Assembly (NCBI GenBank): GCA_011525365.1
Contig: WTGQ01000002.1
Span: forward strand, 3,622,962-3,686,961
Length of the DNA: 64,000 nucleotides
From: Acidobacteriota bacterium
GTDB lineage: Bacteria; Acidobacteriota; Thermoanaerobaculia; Multivoradales; Multivoraceae
Direction of reading: 5' to 3'
A model generated the notes under the pieces. The model did no database searches. It saw only the letters and a list, made by a program, of their open reading frames with translations, and was not told the origin of the DNA. Position numbers and translations under genes: made by a program. Within the stretch, counting starts at the first letter, position 1, and every line of letters begins with the position of its first letter. Below are positions 28,906-38,009 of this stretch, piece after piece.

Positions 28906-29880
28906 TCAGATCTCCATCCCGGCGGCCTGGCCAAGTGCTCGCCGCACCGCGGTCCGGGCAAGCTGAACCTTGTACCGGTTGCCGCTCATCGGCCGGGCGT
29001 CTTCCACCGCCGCATTCGCGGCCGCGGCGACTGTCTCCGACGTCAGTTCCTGCCCGGACAGAAGGTCACCCGCCGCTGCCGCCACATGCGGCACAGGCGC
29101 AGCGTGACCGAGCACGATCCGCGCCTTCTCCGCTCGCGGTCCCGAGCCGGCGAGCGTCACCGCGGCCGCCATCAGCGGCCAGTCCAGCGAGCGGCGCTGG
29201 CGGACTTCGTATACGGCCGACCGGGATCCGGCGACGTTCGCTTCGACGCCGACGAGGAGGTCGCCCGCCGCCAGCGTGTTCTCGCGCTCTCCGGCGGTTT
29301 GGGGCGCTTGGTACAGCGCCTCGACCGGCAGCCGGCGCTCGCCGGCGGGCCCGTGAACCACCGCTTCCGCCCCGAGGGCGACCAGCAGCGGCGCCAGGCT
29401 GGACGGGTTGACGAAGCGGGCCTGCCCCGCGGGGAAGATCGCGTGGTAGCGGTTGTCGCCCTCGGCGACCATCGAGCGGCCGTCGGCGGTCAACGCCAGC
29501 AGGCCGAAGCCCCGGCGGTAGTACCAGCACCGGGGCCGCTGGAGCAGATCGCCGCCGATCGTGCCCATCTCCCGCAACTGCGGGCTGGCCACGCCGTCGA
29601 TCGCGACCGCCAGGGCGGGCAGGGCCGCGATCGCGCCGTCGTGGTCCCGCAGTTCCTGCAGGGTCGTCATGGCGCCGATGCGGAGCATGCCGTCGTCGAG
29701 CTCGATCCCCGAGAGACCCGCGACGCCGCGAAGCGCGACCAGACGGTCGACCCGTTCGACATCGTCCTTGAGCAGGCTCAGAAGATCCGTGCCGCCGGCC
29801 AGCGCCTCGCTGCCCTCCGCTGCCAGCAGGCCGACCGCCTGTTCCACGGTCGCCGGGGCCGCGTAGCCGAACGGACGCAT
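28906..29880 (-). CDS. molybdenum hydroxylase FAD-binding subunit
   Basis: 324 residues of the xanthine dehydrogenase/aldehyde oxidoreductase family. FAD loop LAGGTDLLSLLKDD near residue 28 and MGTIGGDLLQRPRCWYYRRG near 105-124, then C-terminal CO dehydrogenase flavoprotein domain. The layout with FNRYHAIF-type loop (here DNRYHAIFPAG) is PaoB/YagS-like, but only one Cys (in PRCWYY) is present where PaoB has four binding a [4Fe-4S] cluster. Its ATG shares a base with the large-subunit stop (TGATG). Confidence 0.9.
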   Translation of the reverse strand: MRPFGYAAPATVEQAVGLLAAEGSEALAGGTDLLSLLKDDVERVDRLVALRGVAGLSGIELDDGMLRIGAMTTLQELRDHDGAIAALPALAVAIDGVASPQLREMGTIGGDLLQRPRCWYYRRGFGLLALTADGRSMVAEGDNRYHAIFPAGQARFVNPSSLAPLLVALGAEAVVHGPAGERRLPVEALYQAPQTAGERENTLAAGDLLVGVEANVAGSRSAVYEVRQRRSLDWPLMAAAVTLAGSGPRAEKARIVLGHAAPVPHVAAAAGDLLSGQELTSETVAAAANAAVEDARPMSGNRYKVQLARTAVRRALGQAAGMEI

Positions 29881-32009
29881 CAGGCGGGCCCTCCGCGTCC
29901 GGCCAGCGCATCCAGCACCCGGTCGGGCGTCAACGGCAGGTAGGGCACCCGGACGCCGATCGCGTTCGCCACCGCATTGCTGATCGCGGCGCCGGGCGAG
30001 ATGACCGGCGGTTCGCCCAGGCCGATCACGCCGCGCTCGTCGTAGCCCGGGCCGGTCATCATGTGGACCTCGAGCGACCCCACGTCGACCAGGCCGGCGA
30101 GCTTGTAGAACTCCATGTCCGCGTTCAGCAGCCTGCCGCTCACCGGATCCGGAATCCACTCCTCGTAGAGCGCGTAGCCGACGCCCATGATCAGGCCGCC
30201 GTACACCTGGCTCTCGGCCAGCCGACGATTGACGATCAGGCCGCAGTCCTGGACCGCGATCATCCGCTCGACCTGCACGACACCGGTGTCGATATCGACC
30301 TCCACTTCGGCGATCTGCACGCCGCCCACACCGCTGGATATCAGCCGGCCCGAACCGGGATTCCGGCCCTGCACGCTGATCGGCGCGCCGCCGATCTGCG
30401 CCGCCGCCTCGCGCCAGGACATCCCGCGAGAGGAATCCCCGTCCACGAACACGCGGCCACCCTCGGCCACCAGTTGCTCCGGCTCGGCCGTAAGACGCGG
30501 CGCCACGTGGACGAGCACCTCGCGCAGGGCGTCCTGCGCGGCCCTCCGGGTCGAGGCGGTGACTCCGCCGACCGTCGAACTGCCGCCGGAGGGTCCCGAC
30601 TGCGGGTAAACGTTGTCGCCCAGCGACACCCTCACCTGGTGGAGTTCAAGGCCGAAGGTCTCGGCGAGAACCTGGGCCACGATCGTGCGCGTTCCGGTTC
30701 CGATGTCCTGGCTGCCGATCCGCGCCTCGACCGCGCCGTCCGGATGCACCGTCACGTCGCAGTTGCTCGAGTGGCCGCGCCCGCCCCAGGTGTGAACGGA
30801 GACGCCGAGCCCACGCTGAACAGCGCTCTCGCGCGTGCGACCGCGGGGCTGCCAGCGCTCCTTCCAGGACGCCATTTCGGCGGCGATCGCCAGTTGCTCC
30901 CGGTAGGTTTCCGGCCGGCCGGTCAGGTCCAGGTTGCGTTCGAGAAAGTCGATCGGGTCGAGGCCCAGTTCGTCCGCCAGGTCGTCCAGCACGGCCATCG
31001 TCAGGAAGCAGGCCTGCGGATGGTTGGGCGCCCGCCAGGCCCTGGAGCCGGCCAGGTTCGTCGGCACGGAGGTGTGGCGGGTGCGGCGGTTCGGCAACCT
31101 GCTGAAGACGTACGGAAGCGGCGTCTGGCCCGTGCCCGGAAGGCCTCCCGAACCCCAGGAGTCCGAATCCCACGCCACGAGCTTGCCCTGCTCGTCGGCC
31201 GCCGCCCGAATGCGGGCGAAGGCGGACGGGCGACTGCCCGCGACCGTCACCTCCTGGTCCCTTTCGAGGAAGAGCTTCACCGGCGCGCCCGCCTTGCGCG
31301 CGAGCTCGGCGCCGACGATGCCCCAACGATCCGGCGAGAACTTCGAACCGAAGCCGCCGCCCATGTACTCGGTCCGGATCCGGACCTGGCTCGCCGGCAC
31401 GCCGAGTTCCGTGGCGAACTGCCCGGCCAGAGTCGAGACCGCCTGGGTCGACGCGTGGACTTCCAGCTCGTCGCCGTCCCATGAGCAGACCTGGCCATGC
31501 GGCTCCAGGCACATGTGGGCCATCTGGGGCATGCCAAGCGTCCGCTCCACCGTACGGTGAGCGGTGGCGAAGGCGGCGTCGGGATCGCCCTCCGCCCTCT
31601 CCCCGGCCTCCCTGGCGCCGGGAGCCCGGTCGCGGTCCTCTTCCGTGACGAAGTGCGGAAGGACCTCGTAGTCGACCCGAATCGCCCGCAGCGCGTCCCG
31701 GGCCACGTCCTCGGTGACGGCGGCGACGGCCGCGACCTCATCGCCGGCCCACTGGATCTCGGAGCCCTCGCCCTGGATCACGTGAACCACGCGCACACCG
31801 GCCATGGCCTCCGCGGCCGAGGTATCGATCCGGACGATCCGGGCGTGGGCATGCGGGCAGGTCAGGATCTTCGCGGCCAGCAGTCCACTCGGGTTCTGGT
31901 CGGACGGGTACTTCGCGAACCCGGTCGACTTGACCGGGCCGTCGAGGCGCGCCGGCCGGGCTCCGATCTGGGCCCTCCGGTCCGCCTCCGGCCACGAGTA
32001 GTCAGCCAC
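29880..32009 (-). CDS. molybdenum hydroxylase large subunit (molybdopterin-binding)
   Basis: 709 residues, xanthine dehydrogenase family, PaoC/YagR-like. Has the GGFGSKF molybdopterin loop, GSQDIGTGTRT, GGSSTVGGVTAS and the catalytic Glu in GLGEPPVISPGAAISNA near the C-terminus. No signal peptide, so it is likely exported as a folded complex by the Tat signal on the small subunit. Substrate (aldehyde, purine or aromatic) is not clear. Overlaps the small subunit by 8 bases. Confidence 0.92.
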   Translation of the reverse strand: MADYSWPEADRRAQIGARPARLDGPVKSTGFAKYPSDQNPSGLLAAKILTCPHAHARIVRIDTSAAEAMAGVRVVHVIQGEGSEIQWAGDEVAAVAAVTEDVARDALRAIRVDYEVLPHFVTEEDRDRAPGAREAGERAEGDPDAAFATAHRTVERTLGMPQMAHMCLEPHGQVCSWDGDELEVHASTQAVSTLAGQFATELGVPASQVRIRTEYMGGGFGSKFSPDRWGIVGAELARKAGAPVKLFLERDQEVTVAGSRPSAFARIRAAADEQGKLVAWDSDSWGSGGLPGTGQTPLPYVFSRLPNRRTRHTSVPTNLAGSRAWRAPNHPQACFLTMAVLDDLADELGLDPIDFLERNLDLTGRPETYREQLAIAAEMASWKERWQPRGRTRESAVQRGLGVSVHTWGGRGHSSNCDVTVHPDGAVEARIGSQDIGTGTRTIVAQVLAETFGLELHQVRVSLGDNVYPQSGPSGGSSTVGGVTASTRRAAQDALREVLVHVAPRLTAEPEQLVAEGGRVFVDGDSSRGMSWREAAAQIGGAPISVQGRNPGSGRLISSGVGGVQIAEVEVDIDTGVVQVERMIAVQDCGLIVNRRLAESQVYGGLIMGVGYALYEEWIPDPVSGRLLNADMEFYKLAGLVDVGSLEVHMMTGPGYDERGVIGLGEPPVISPGAAISNAVANAIGVRVPYLPLTPDRVLDALAGRGGPA

Positions 32010-32637
32010 CGCTCACTCCTCCACCCTTGCCGCCCGCGACCACGGCACGAATGCCCTTGTAGGTCCCGCAGCGGCAGAAGTTGCCGCCCAGGCCCGCTTC
32101 GATCTCCGGTTCCGAGGGCGCCGGGTGACGCGCGAGCAACGCCGCGGTCGCCACCACGAACCCGGGTGTGCAGTACCCGCATTGCTGCGCGTCGTGGTCG
32201 ACGAAGGCCTGCTGCACGTCGTGCATGGCGCCCGGCGACCCCAGTCCCTCGACCGTCGTGATGCTGCGTCCCGCGGACTCGATCATCAGCCGGCTGCACG
32301 CGTAGATCGGGCGGCCGTCCTCGAGCACGGTGCAGGCGCCGCAGGTGCCGCGGTCGCAGACCCTTTTCGGACCGGTCACGTCCAGCCGGTCGCGCAGGCC
32401 GTCGAGCAGGGTGACCCGCGGCTCCACCGTCAGCCGGTGGGTAGCGCCGTTCACCTCGAGTTCGATCTCGACCGGACCCGGACCGACTGTCTCGGCTGCT
32501 TCCGCGTCGGTCGCCGCCGCGGCGCCGGCCTCGCCGGTCAGCAGGCCCGTGGCCAGACCGCCCGAGAGGGCGCCCGCGGCGCCGCCACGCAGGAACGACC
32601 GGCGAGAGAATCCTGACCGCTTTGCGTCGTCCGTCAC
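32002..32637 (-). CDS. molybdenum hydroxylase [2Fe-2S] subunit with Tat signal
   Basis: 211 residues. Tat motif SRRSFLRGG near residues 11-19 followed by a weakly hydrophobic stretch to about 45. Two [2Fe-2S] centres: plant-type CDRGTCGACTVLEDGRPIYAC and CGYCTPGF/CRCGTYKGIR, as in PaoA/YagT. Starts with GTG at 32637. First gene of the operon with the large subunit, FAD subunit, the 91-residue protein and the DUF1326-like protein. Acts in the periplasm by inference. Confidence 0.92.
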   Translation of the reverse strand: MTDDAKRSGFSRRSFLRGGAAGALSGGLATGLLTGEAGAAAATDAEAAETVGPGPVEIELEVNGATHRLTVEPRVTLLDGLRDRLDVTGPKRVCDRGTCGACTVLEDGRPIYACSRLMIESAGRSITTVEGLGSPGAMHDVQQAFVDHDAQQCGYCTPGFVVATAALLARHPAPSEPEIEAGLGGNFCRCGTYKGIRAVVAGGKGGGVSGG

Positions 32638-32707
32638 GCGCCTACCCTTCTTCTACGCCCAACTGAATCGAAGCGAATCGGAAGCCGCCACTCTACCAGC
32701 TAGAGCC

Positions 32708-33829
32708 CTAGGAACTTGCTCCCGCGTCGCGATGTCGAAGCCGGCGACACACCTCGACGAACTGCGACAGCCCGTCCGCGGTCAGCATCCCCTGCAACTC
32801 ATGGTCGCGAACGACCCAGAGCGCCCGCGCCGGACTCTGGAGATCCCGCAACACGTCCAGCAGGTCGCAGTCCTCCGCCACCGTCAGCGGGTCCCGGTTC
32901 ATGAGCTCCAGCAGGGGCGTGTCGCTCGGAAACCGGGTCACCGACTCGAGCAGGCGGTCGCGGTCCACTTCACCGGCCACCCTGCCCCAGCCGTCGACCA
33001 CCGGGAACTGGCGCTGCGTGGTCGAGAGCAGCAGGCGCACCGCCCACTCGATCGTGTCCTGGGGCGCCAGACGCTCGCAGCGGGTCATCATCGCCTCGCC
33101 CGCCCGGCGTCCCTGCAGCACCTGGAGCGTCTTGACCAGGGAGGACTCCCGGCTCGCCCCCACGAGAATGAAGAAGGCCGTGACGAACAGGAACAGGTTG
33201 AACGCCACGCCGAACTGCCAGGGGATGAGAGCGGCCAGGCCGAGGAGGCCGGCGAGCACCATGCCCAATCGGGTGGCGACCTTGGTCGCCCGCTCCTGCC
33301 CCATGGCGAACGAGAGGGCCGAACGAAGGATGCGGCCGCCGTCGAGCGGGAACGCGGGGAGCAGATTCAGCGCGAACAGCAGGAAGTTGCCGACCAGCAA
33401 CCACTGCAGCGCCGACGGCACGTCGACGACCGCTCCGGCGCCCAGCGGCGGCAGCCCCGCGACCGTCAGGCCGACGAAGAGCACGATCGCCAGTGCCAGG
33501 TTGAGCAGCGGACCCGCGGCGGCGATCGCCAACTCGACCATGCCCCTGGGATAGCCGTCCAGGCGCGCCACGCCGCAGACCGGAGTGAGGACGATGTCGC
33601 GCGTCTCGATGCCGAAGCGCCGCGCCATGAGGGCATGGCCGAGTTCGTGAACGATGACGCTCATCAGCAGGCCGACGACGACGAACGTCAGCAGCAGCGT
33701 GCTGCTGCCCATGTCCGGCGCCAGCACCGCGAGCCAGACGAACAGAAGAATGAACGTGAAGTGGATCCGCACCCTGATCCCGAACAGGGTCAGCATGTGG
33801 AACGCGAGGCCGCCCGCCAGGGGTCTCAT
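32708..33829 (-). CDS. site-2 protease family membrane metalloprotease (M50) with CBS pair
   Basis: 373 residues. Zinc site HELGHALMARR near residue 60 in a membrane segment, second site NLLPAFPLDGGRI; about six membrane segments in the first 225 residues, then two CBS domains (about 240-365, with MNRDPLTVAEDCDLLDVL). CBS-linked rhomboid-like S2P enzymes regulate intramembrane proteolysis in response to nucleotides. The ATG overlaps the aminotransferase stop by 4 bases. Substrate unknown. Confidence 0.92.
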   Translation of the reverse strand: MRPLAGGLAFHMLTLFGIRVRIHFTFILLFVWLAVLAPDMGSSTLLLTFVVVGLLMSVIVHELGHALMARRFGIETRDIVLTPVCGVARLDGYPRGMVELAIAAAGPLLNLALAIVLFVGLTVAGLPPLGAGAVVDVPSALQWLLVGNFLLFALNLLPAFPLDGGRILRSALSFAMGQERATKVATRLGMVLAGLLGLAALIPWQFGVAFNLFLFVTAFFILVGASRESSLVKTLQVLQGRRAGEAMMTRCERLAPQDTIEWAVRLLLSTTQRQFPVVDGWGRVAGEVDRDRLLESVTRFPSDTPLLELMNRDPLTVAEDCDLLDVLRDLQSPARALWVVRDHELQGMLTADGLSQFVEVCRRLRHRDAGASS

Positions 33830-35028
33830 CCCGCTCGACCTCCGGCGGCAAAGGACGGAGCGACGTGCCCGGTCGACCGGCCAAGAACGCGGACGAGGCC
33901 CTCGAGCCCGCAGGCCAGCACCTCGTCGCCGCAGGCGAAGGAGAGGCGCAGGTGACCCTCGCAGCCGAACGCGGAACCGGGCGTAGCGGCGACGCGCGCC
34001 TCGTCCAGCAGGCGGCGGCAGAGGGAAGCAGAGTCGGGACACCTCTCGTCGAGGCAGGCGCTCACGTCCGGGAAGGCGTAGAAGGCGCCGGCCGGCGGCG
34101 GGCAGACAACTCCGGGCACCCGTTCCAGTTCCCGGAGCACGAGGTCACGGCGGCGCGCGCAGGCCGCAACGAGCGCCGCCGACTCGGGCGGCTCCTCCGC
34201 CAGGACCGCTTCGGCCCCGGCCATCGCGAAGGAGGTCGCGTTCGAGGTCACGTGGCTCTGGACGGCGGCCGCGGCAGCCACGACTTCGGCCGAACCGAGC
34301 AGATAGCCGACGCGCCAGCCCGTCATGGCGTAGCTCTTCGAGAACGAACCGACCAGTACCACGGTCTCCGGGTAGCGGGCCGCAAGCGCCGCGACGCTGG
34401 CATGCCGCCTGCCGTCGTAGACGAAGCGCTCGTAGGTCTCGTCGGAGATCAGGAGCGCCCCTCGCTCGGCGCAGGCCGAGGCCAGGCGTTCCAGATCGAG
34501 GATGGAGGCCACCGCCCCGGTCGGATTGCACGGCGTGTTGACGATCACCGCCCGGGTCCGCTGCGACATCGCCTCGATGAGCGGCTGAGCCCGGATGGCG
34601 AAGCCGTCCTCCGAAGCCATCGGCACGGTGACGGCATCGGCCCCGGCGAGTCGCACCTGCGCCGGAATGCTGACCCAGGCCGGCGTGGGTACCACCGCTT
34701 CGTCGCCCCGGCCCAGAAACGCCCGGGCAAGCTGGTACAGGGCCGCCTTCGCGCCCACTGTGACCAACACGTTGGCGGCGCTCCAAGGCGATCCATTGGC
34801 ACCGTACCGCTCCGCCAGCAGGGCTCTCAACTCGTTCGTGCCCTCCAGGACCGTATACTTCGTCCGGCCCTCGTCGAGGGCTCGCTGGGCAGCCTTCACG
34901 GCTGTCTCGGGCGAGGGGAAGTCGGGCTCTCCGGCTCCCAGATCGAGTACCTCGATTCCCTCGCTGCGAAGCTCGGCAACCCGCCGGGAAACCGCCATCG
35001 TCGCCGACTCGCGCTCACCGGAAGCCAT
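33826..35028 (-). CDS. class I aminotransferase, aspartate-type
   Basis: 400 residues, PLP-dependent fold type I. Substrate/PLP landmarks are GAGEPDFPSPE, NTPCNPTGAV, SDETYERFVY and the Schiff-base Lys in SFSKSYAMTGWRVGYL. Similar to aspartate aminotransferase AspC/AAT1, but transaminase specificity cannot be fixed by eye. The start 35028 preserves about ten residues before the conserved ATMAVSRRVAEL segment. Its ATG overlaps the dsbD ATG on the opposite strand. Confidence 0.9.
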   Translation of the reverse strand: MASGERESATMAVSRRVAELRSEGIEVLDLGAGEPDFPSPETAVKAAQRALDEGRTKYTVLEGTNELRALLAERYGANGSPWSAANVLVTVGAKAALYQLARAFLGRGDEAVVPTPAWVSIPAQVRLAGADAVTVPMASEDGFAIRAQPLIEAMSQRTRAVIVNTPCNPTGAVASILDLERLASACAERGALLISDETYERFVYDGRRHASVAALAARYPETVVLVGSFSKSYAMTGWRVGYLLGSAEVVAAAAAVQSHVTSNATSFAMAGAEAVLAEEPPESAALVAACARRRDLVLRELERVPGVVCPPPAGAFYAFPDVSACLDERCPDSASLCRRLLDEARVAATPGSAFGCEGHLRLSFACGDEVLACGLEGLVRVLGRSTGHVAPSFAAGGRAG

Positions 35029-36895
35029 GAAACAGGATCGTAACAGCGGCAAGGCCCTCCGAACCGCCGCCCTTCTTACCGCGGGATTGACGCTGGCCGT
35101 GGGGGCGGACGGCCAGTTCAGGCCGCCTCCCAAGGCCTCGGTCGAGGCCTTCACCGACCTCACGTCCTACGCCGCCGCGACGACGGTCCGCATCGCCGCC
35201 GTGGTCACGATCGACGACGGCTGGCACATTCAGAGCCATACGCCGAGCTACGAGTACCTGATCCCCACCGAACTCGCCCTGGAGCTGCCGGAGGACTGGC
35301 CCGAGGCCGTCATCCGCTATCCCGCCCACGTCATGTGGCAGTCGCAGTTCGCGGAGGACCCGCTCGCGGCCTACGAGCACGAAGCGGTGATCCACGTCGG
35401 CCTGGAGCTGCCGGCCGAGCTCGCGAGCGGCGGCGTCGAGGTGCCGATCGAACTGCTGTATCAGGCCTGCGACGAACTCGTCTGCCTGCCGCCCACAACC
35501 GCCGAGACGACGGTTCGGCTCGAGATCGGCGAAGCCGGCGAGCCGACCGGGCATCCCGCCTTCGAGGCCTCGCCGGCGGCGCCGCCCCCGGCCGGCGGGG
35601 GCCTGAGCCTCCTCGCGGCGCTGGTCCCGGCACTGCTGGGCGGCCTGATCCTGAACGGCATGCCGTGCGTGCTGCCGATCGTCTCCCTCAAGCTCTTCGG
35701 GTTCGCCCAGGCGTCGGGAAGGCCTCGCCGGGAGATCGTGGGCGGCGCGCTGATGACGACCCTGGGCATTCTGGTCTCGTTCTGGGCGCTGGCCGGCGCG
35801 ACGCTCCTCGCCCGCTCCGCCGGGCAGGCGGTGGGATGGGGCATCCAGTTCCAGAACCCCGTGTTCGTGACCTTCCTGGCCCTGGTGCTCACCCTGTTCA
35901 CCCTGAACGTCTGGGGTCTGTTCGAGATCAATCTGCCGCACGCACTCGCCAGCCGGCTGGGCGGCCACACGCACTCGGCGCATGAGGGGCACTCGCACTC
36001 CGCGCACGCCGCCAACCATCAGGCCGGCGGCGGGGGCCACTCCGGGCACTTCTTCTCCGGCGTGTTCGCCACCCTGATGGCCACGCCCTGCTCGGCGCCC
36101 TTCCTGGGCACCGCGGTCGGCTTCGCGCTGAGCCAGCCGGCGGCCACGATCGTCTTCGTGTTCACCATGGTCGGGATCGGCCTCGCCACCCCGTACCTGC
36201 TGCTGGCCGCCATGCCGCGAGCCACGCGGCTGCTGCCCCGACCCGGCGAGTGGATGGTGACGCTGCGAGGCGTCATGGGCTTTCTGATTGCCGGCACGAC
36301 GATCTGGCTGCTCTACGTGCTCGCGGCCCAGATGGACAGCGCCCGGCTCGCCTTCCTGGAGATCGGCCTGCTCACCCTGGCCCTCTTCATCTGGCTGCAG
36401 AGCCGGAGCCGGAAGACGGGGCTGCGCGTCTTCGGTCGGGTCGGCGCGGTCGCAGCGGCCGTCCTGGTGCTGCTGCTGGCGAACGGCGCGACCGCCCAAT
36501 CCCGCGGCCCCGGCGCCGCGGCAGGTGGCGTGCAGGTCCTGGACTGGGTGCCGTGGGACCCGGTCCAGGCCGAGACGCTCGCTGCCGAGGGCCGGCTGGT
36601 CTTCGTCGACGTCACCGCGGACTGGTGCGCGACCTGCAAGGTGAACGAACGCCTGGTGCTCGAGACCGACGAGACGGCCGAGCTCTTCGACCGCTACGAA
36701 GTGGTCGCGATGAAGGCCGACTGGACCAACCGAAACGACGACATCGCCCGCTACCTGGCGAGCTTCGGCCGCTACGGCATCCCGTTCTACGCCCTCTACC
36801 GCCCCGGACAGCAGCCCCACGTGTTCAGCGAACTGCTGCGCGGCGGCAGGCTGGAGGAAGCGATCAGGAACTCGGCCGGCGGCGCGGCCGGCTGA
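35027..36895 (+). CDS. dsbD: thiol:disulfide interchange protein DsbD
   Basis: 622 residues. N-terminal periplasmic DsbD-alpha domain (Cys pair in YQACDELVCLPP, about 145-155) after a signal sequence, about eight membrane segments with the transmembrane Cys pair in MPCVLP and ATPCSAPF, and a C-terminal thioredoxin domain with DWCATCKV near residue 531. Moves electrons from cytoplasmic thioredoxin to periplasmic thiols. A His-rich loop (about 312-342, ten His) lies between membrane segments. The start ATG overlaps the aminotransferase ATG on the opposite strand. Confidence 0.92.
   Translation: MKQDRNSGKALRTAALLTAGLTLAVGADGQFRPPPKASVEAFTDLTSYAAATTVRIAAVVTIDDGWHIQSHTPSYEYLIPTELALELPEDWPEAVIRYPAHVMWQSQFAEDPLAAYEHEAVIHVGLELPAELASGGVEVPIELLYQACDELVCLPPTTAETTVRLEIGEAGEPTGHPAFEASPAAPPPAGGGLSLLAALVPALLGGLILNGMPCVLPIVSLKLFGFAQASGRPRREIVGGALMTTLGILVSFWALAGATLLARSAGQAVGWGIQFQNPVFVTFLALVLTLFTLNVWGLFEINLPHALASRLGGHTHSAHEGHSHSAHAANHQAGGGGHSGHFFSGVFATLMATPCSAPFLGTAVGFALSQPAATIVFVFTMVGIGLATPYLLLAAMPRATRLLPRPGEWMVTLRGVMGFLIAGTTIWLLYVLAAQMDSARLAFLEIGLLTLALFIWLQSRSRKTGLRVFGRVGAVAAAVLVLLLANGATAQSRGPGAAAGGVQVLDWVPWDPVQAETLAAEGRLVFVDVTADWCATCKVNERLVLETDETAELFDRYEVVAMKADWTNRNDDIARYLASFGRYGIPFYALYRPGQQPHVFSELLRGGRLEEAIRNSAGGAAG
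35037..35045 (-). promoter_or_regulatory. extended -10 element before the aminotransferase, inside dsbD
   Basis: TGTTACGAT on the minus strand fits TGNTANNNT, eight bases before the aminotransferase ATG. It lies within dsbD codons 4-7, so the promoter would sit inside the divergent gene. No ribosome site precedes the ATG. Confidence 0.4.
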
Positions 36896-36915
36896 GGCAC
36901 GCTCAGAGCGGCCGC
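36884..36915. terminator. GC-rich hairpin spanning the stops of dsbD and the convergent gene
   Basis: An inner stem CTGAG/CTCAG (36892-36896 and 36902-36906, loop GCACG) continues after a 1x2 internal loop into a 7-bp outer stem GCGGCCG/CGGCCGC (36884-36890 and 36909-36915). It covers both stop codons of the converging genes. No U-tract. Plausible bidirectional terminator or 3'-end protector. Confidence 0.45.
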
Positions 36916-38000
36916 CCCGGCGCCGCCACGAAGACGTCCCCTTCGCCTTCTTCATTCACGGTGAAGATCCGGTCGAGCCGGCGCACGGTGGCGCCGGCGT
37001 CGAAGTCCAGGCACAGGTCTGCGCCGTCCAGCATGCCTGTGGCGCCCTCGGCGCTGTCCGCGAACAGGACGGCCCAACGGTCGCCGACGTGAACGAGATC
37101 GCCGGGCGCCGGCGATCCCCCGCCCGGAGCGCTCCACGCGGTGCTGCCGTCGAGCGGCGCGAGTTCCCAGGTCAGCTCCTCCCAGGTGACGTCGCCCGCG
37201 GCGAGAATGTCCCGCAGCACGGAGACCTGGCTGAAGGCGAGGCGGTCGTCATAGAGCTGCTGCAGCCGGGCTACGGCTGAAGCGTCCCACCCATCCCCTT
37301 CCCGGTGGATTCCAGGCAAACCGAACACCGCCGACGGGGTACCCAACGCACCCGGCAGCCGCGCCTCGAGCCGGGTGGCGTCGGGGGCAGCGGGGGACTT
37401 CACGCGCTGATCCGGGACCAGGGCGTCCTCGTCGATCGCCGCCTCGACCCAGACCTGGTAGCGGAGGGTGCCGAAGTCCCGGTCGACGTCCGGGCCGTCC
37501 TTCTCGAGCCAACCGTCGAAGTGGGCCTCGAGCGTGCCGTCGATCGACCAGGCGCTGCCCCACTCGGGCCGGAAGAAGGGCTCATAGGCGAAGCGCTCGA
37601 CATCGGCGCCCTCTTCCAGCTCCCGGAACGGAACGCCGTGTTCGACGCTGAACCAGAGCATCCGCACCCAGCCCAGCCCGCCGATCCGTTCCGGCGGAAG
37701 GGCCTCGATCCGGCGACCGGCGATCTCGACCTGGGGAACGGCGCTGTAGTAGACCGGTTCGCCTGGCTCGTCGCCGCGCGGCTCTGTCGCAAGAATGGCG
37801 TGCAAACGGAAACCCTGACCGGCGGCCATCTCGATGTCGCCCGTCCTGGCCACGCCATCGCCGCCCACCTCGATGCCAACCCACGCGGCGGACAGGGTCG
37901 GCGCACGCAATCGCTCCGCTCGCGGCAGGAACCAGAGGACCGCCGCGGCCACCGCGACGATCACGCCGATGATCAGGAACAGGAGGCGATTCCCTTGCAC
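36903..38000 (-). CDS. membrane-anchored protein of unknown function
   Basis: 365 residues: one N-terminal membrane segment (about 5-25) and a large soluble part outside the membrane, with Trp/Asp-rich sections and no motif I recognise. GTG start; TAGGAT ends six bases before it, overlapping the rnhB stop, so it may have its own weak promoter. Nine bases after rnhB. Not recognised. Confidence 0.7.
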   Translation of the reverse strand: MQGNRLLFLIIGVIVAVAAAVLWFLPRAERLRAPTLSAAWVGIEVGGDGVARTGDIEMAAGQGFRLHAILATEPRGDEPGEPVYYSAVPQVEIAGRRIEALPPERIGGLGWVRMLWFSVEHGVPFRELEEGADVERFAYEPFFRPEWGSAWSIDGTLEAHFDGWLEKDGPDVDRDFGTLRYQVWVEAAIDEDALVPDQRVKSPAAPDATRLEARLPGALGTPSAVFGLPGIHREGDGWDASAVARLQQLYDDRLAFSQVSVLRDILAAGDVTWEELTWELAPLDGSTAWSAPGGGSPAPGDLVHVGDRWAVLFADSAEGATGMLDGADLCLDFDAGATVRRLDRIFTVNEEGEGDVFVAAPGRPL

Positions 38001-38009
38001 GAGAGGATC

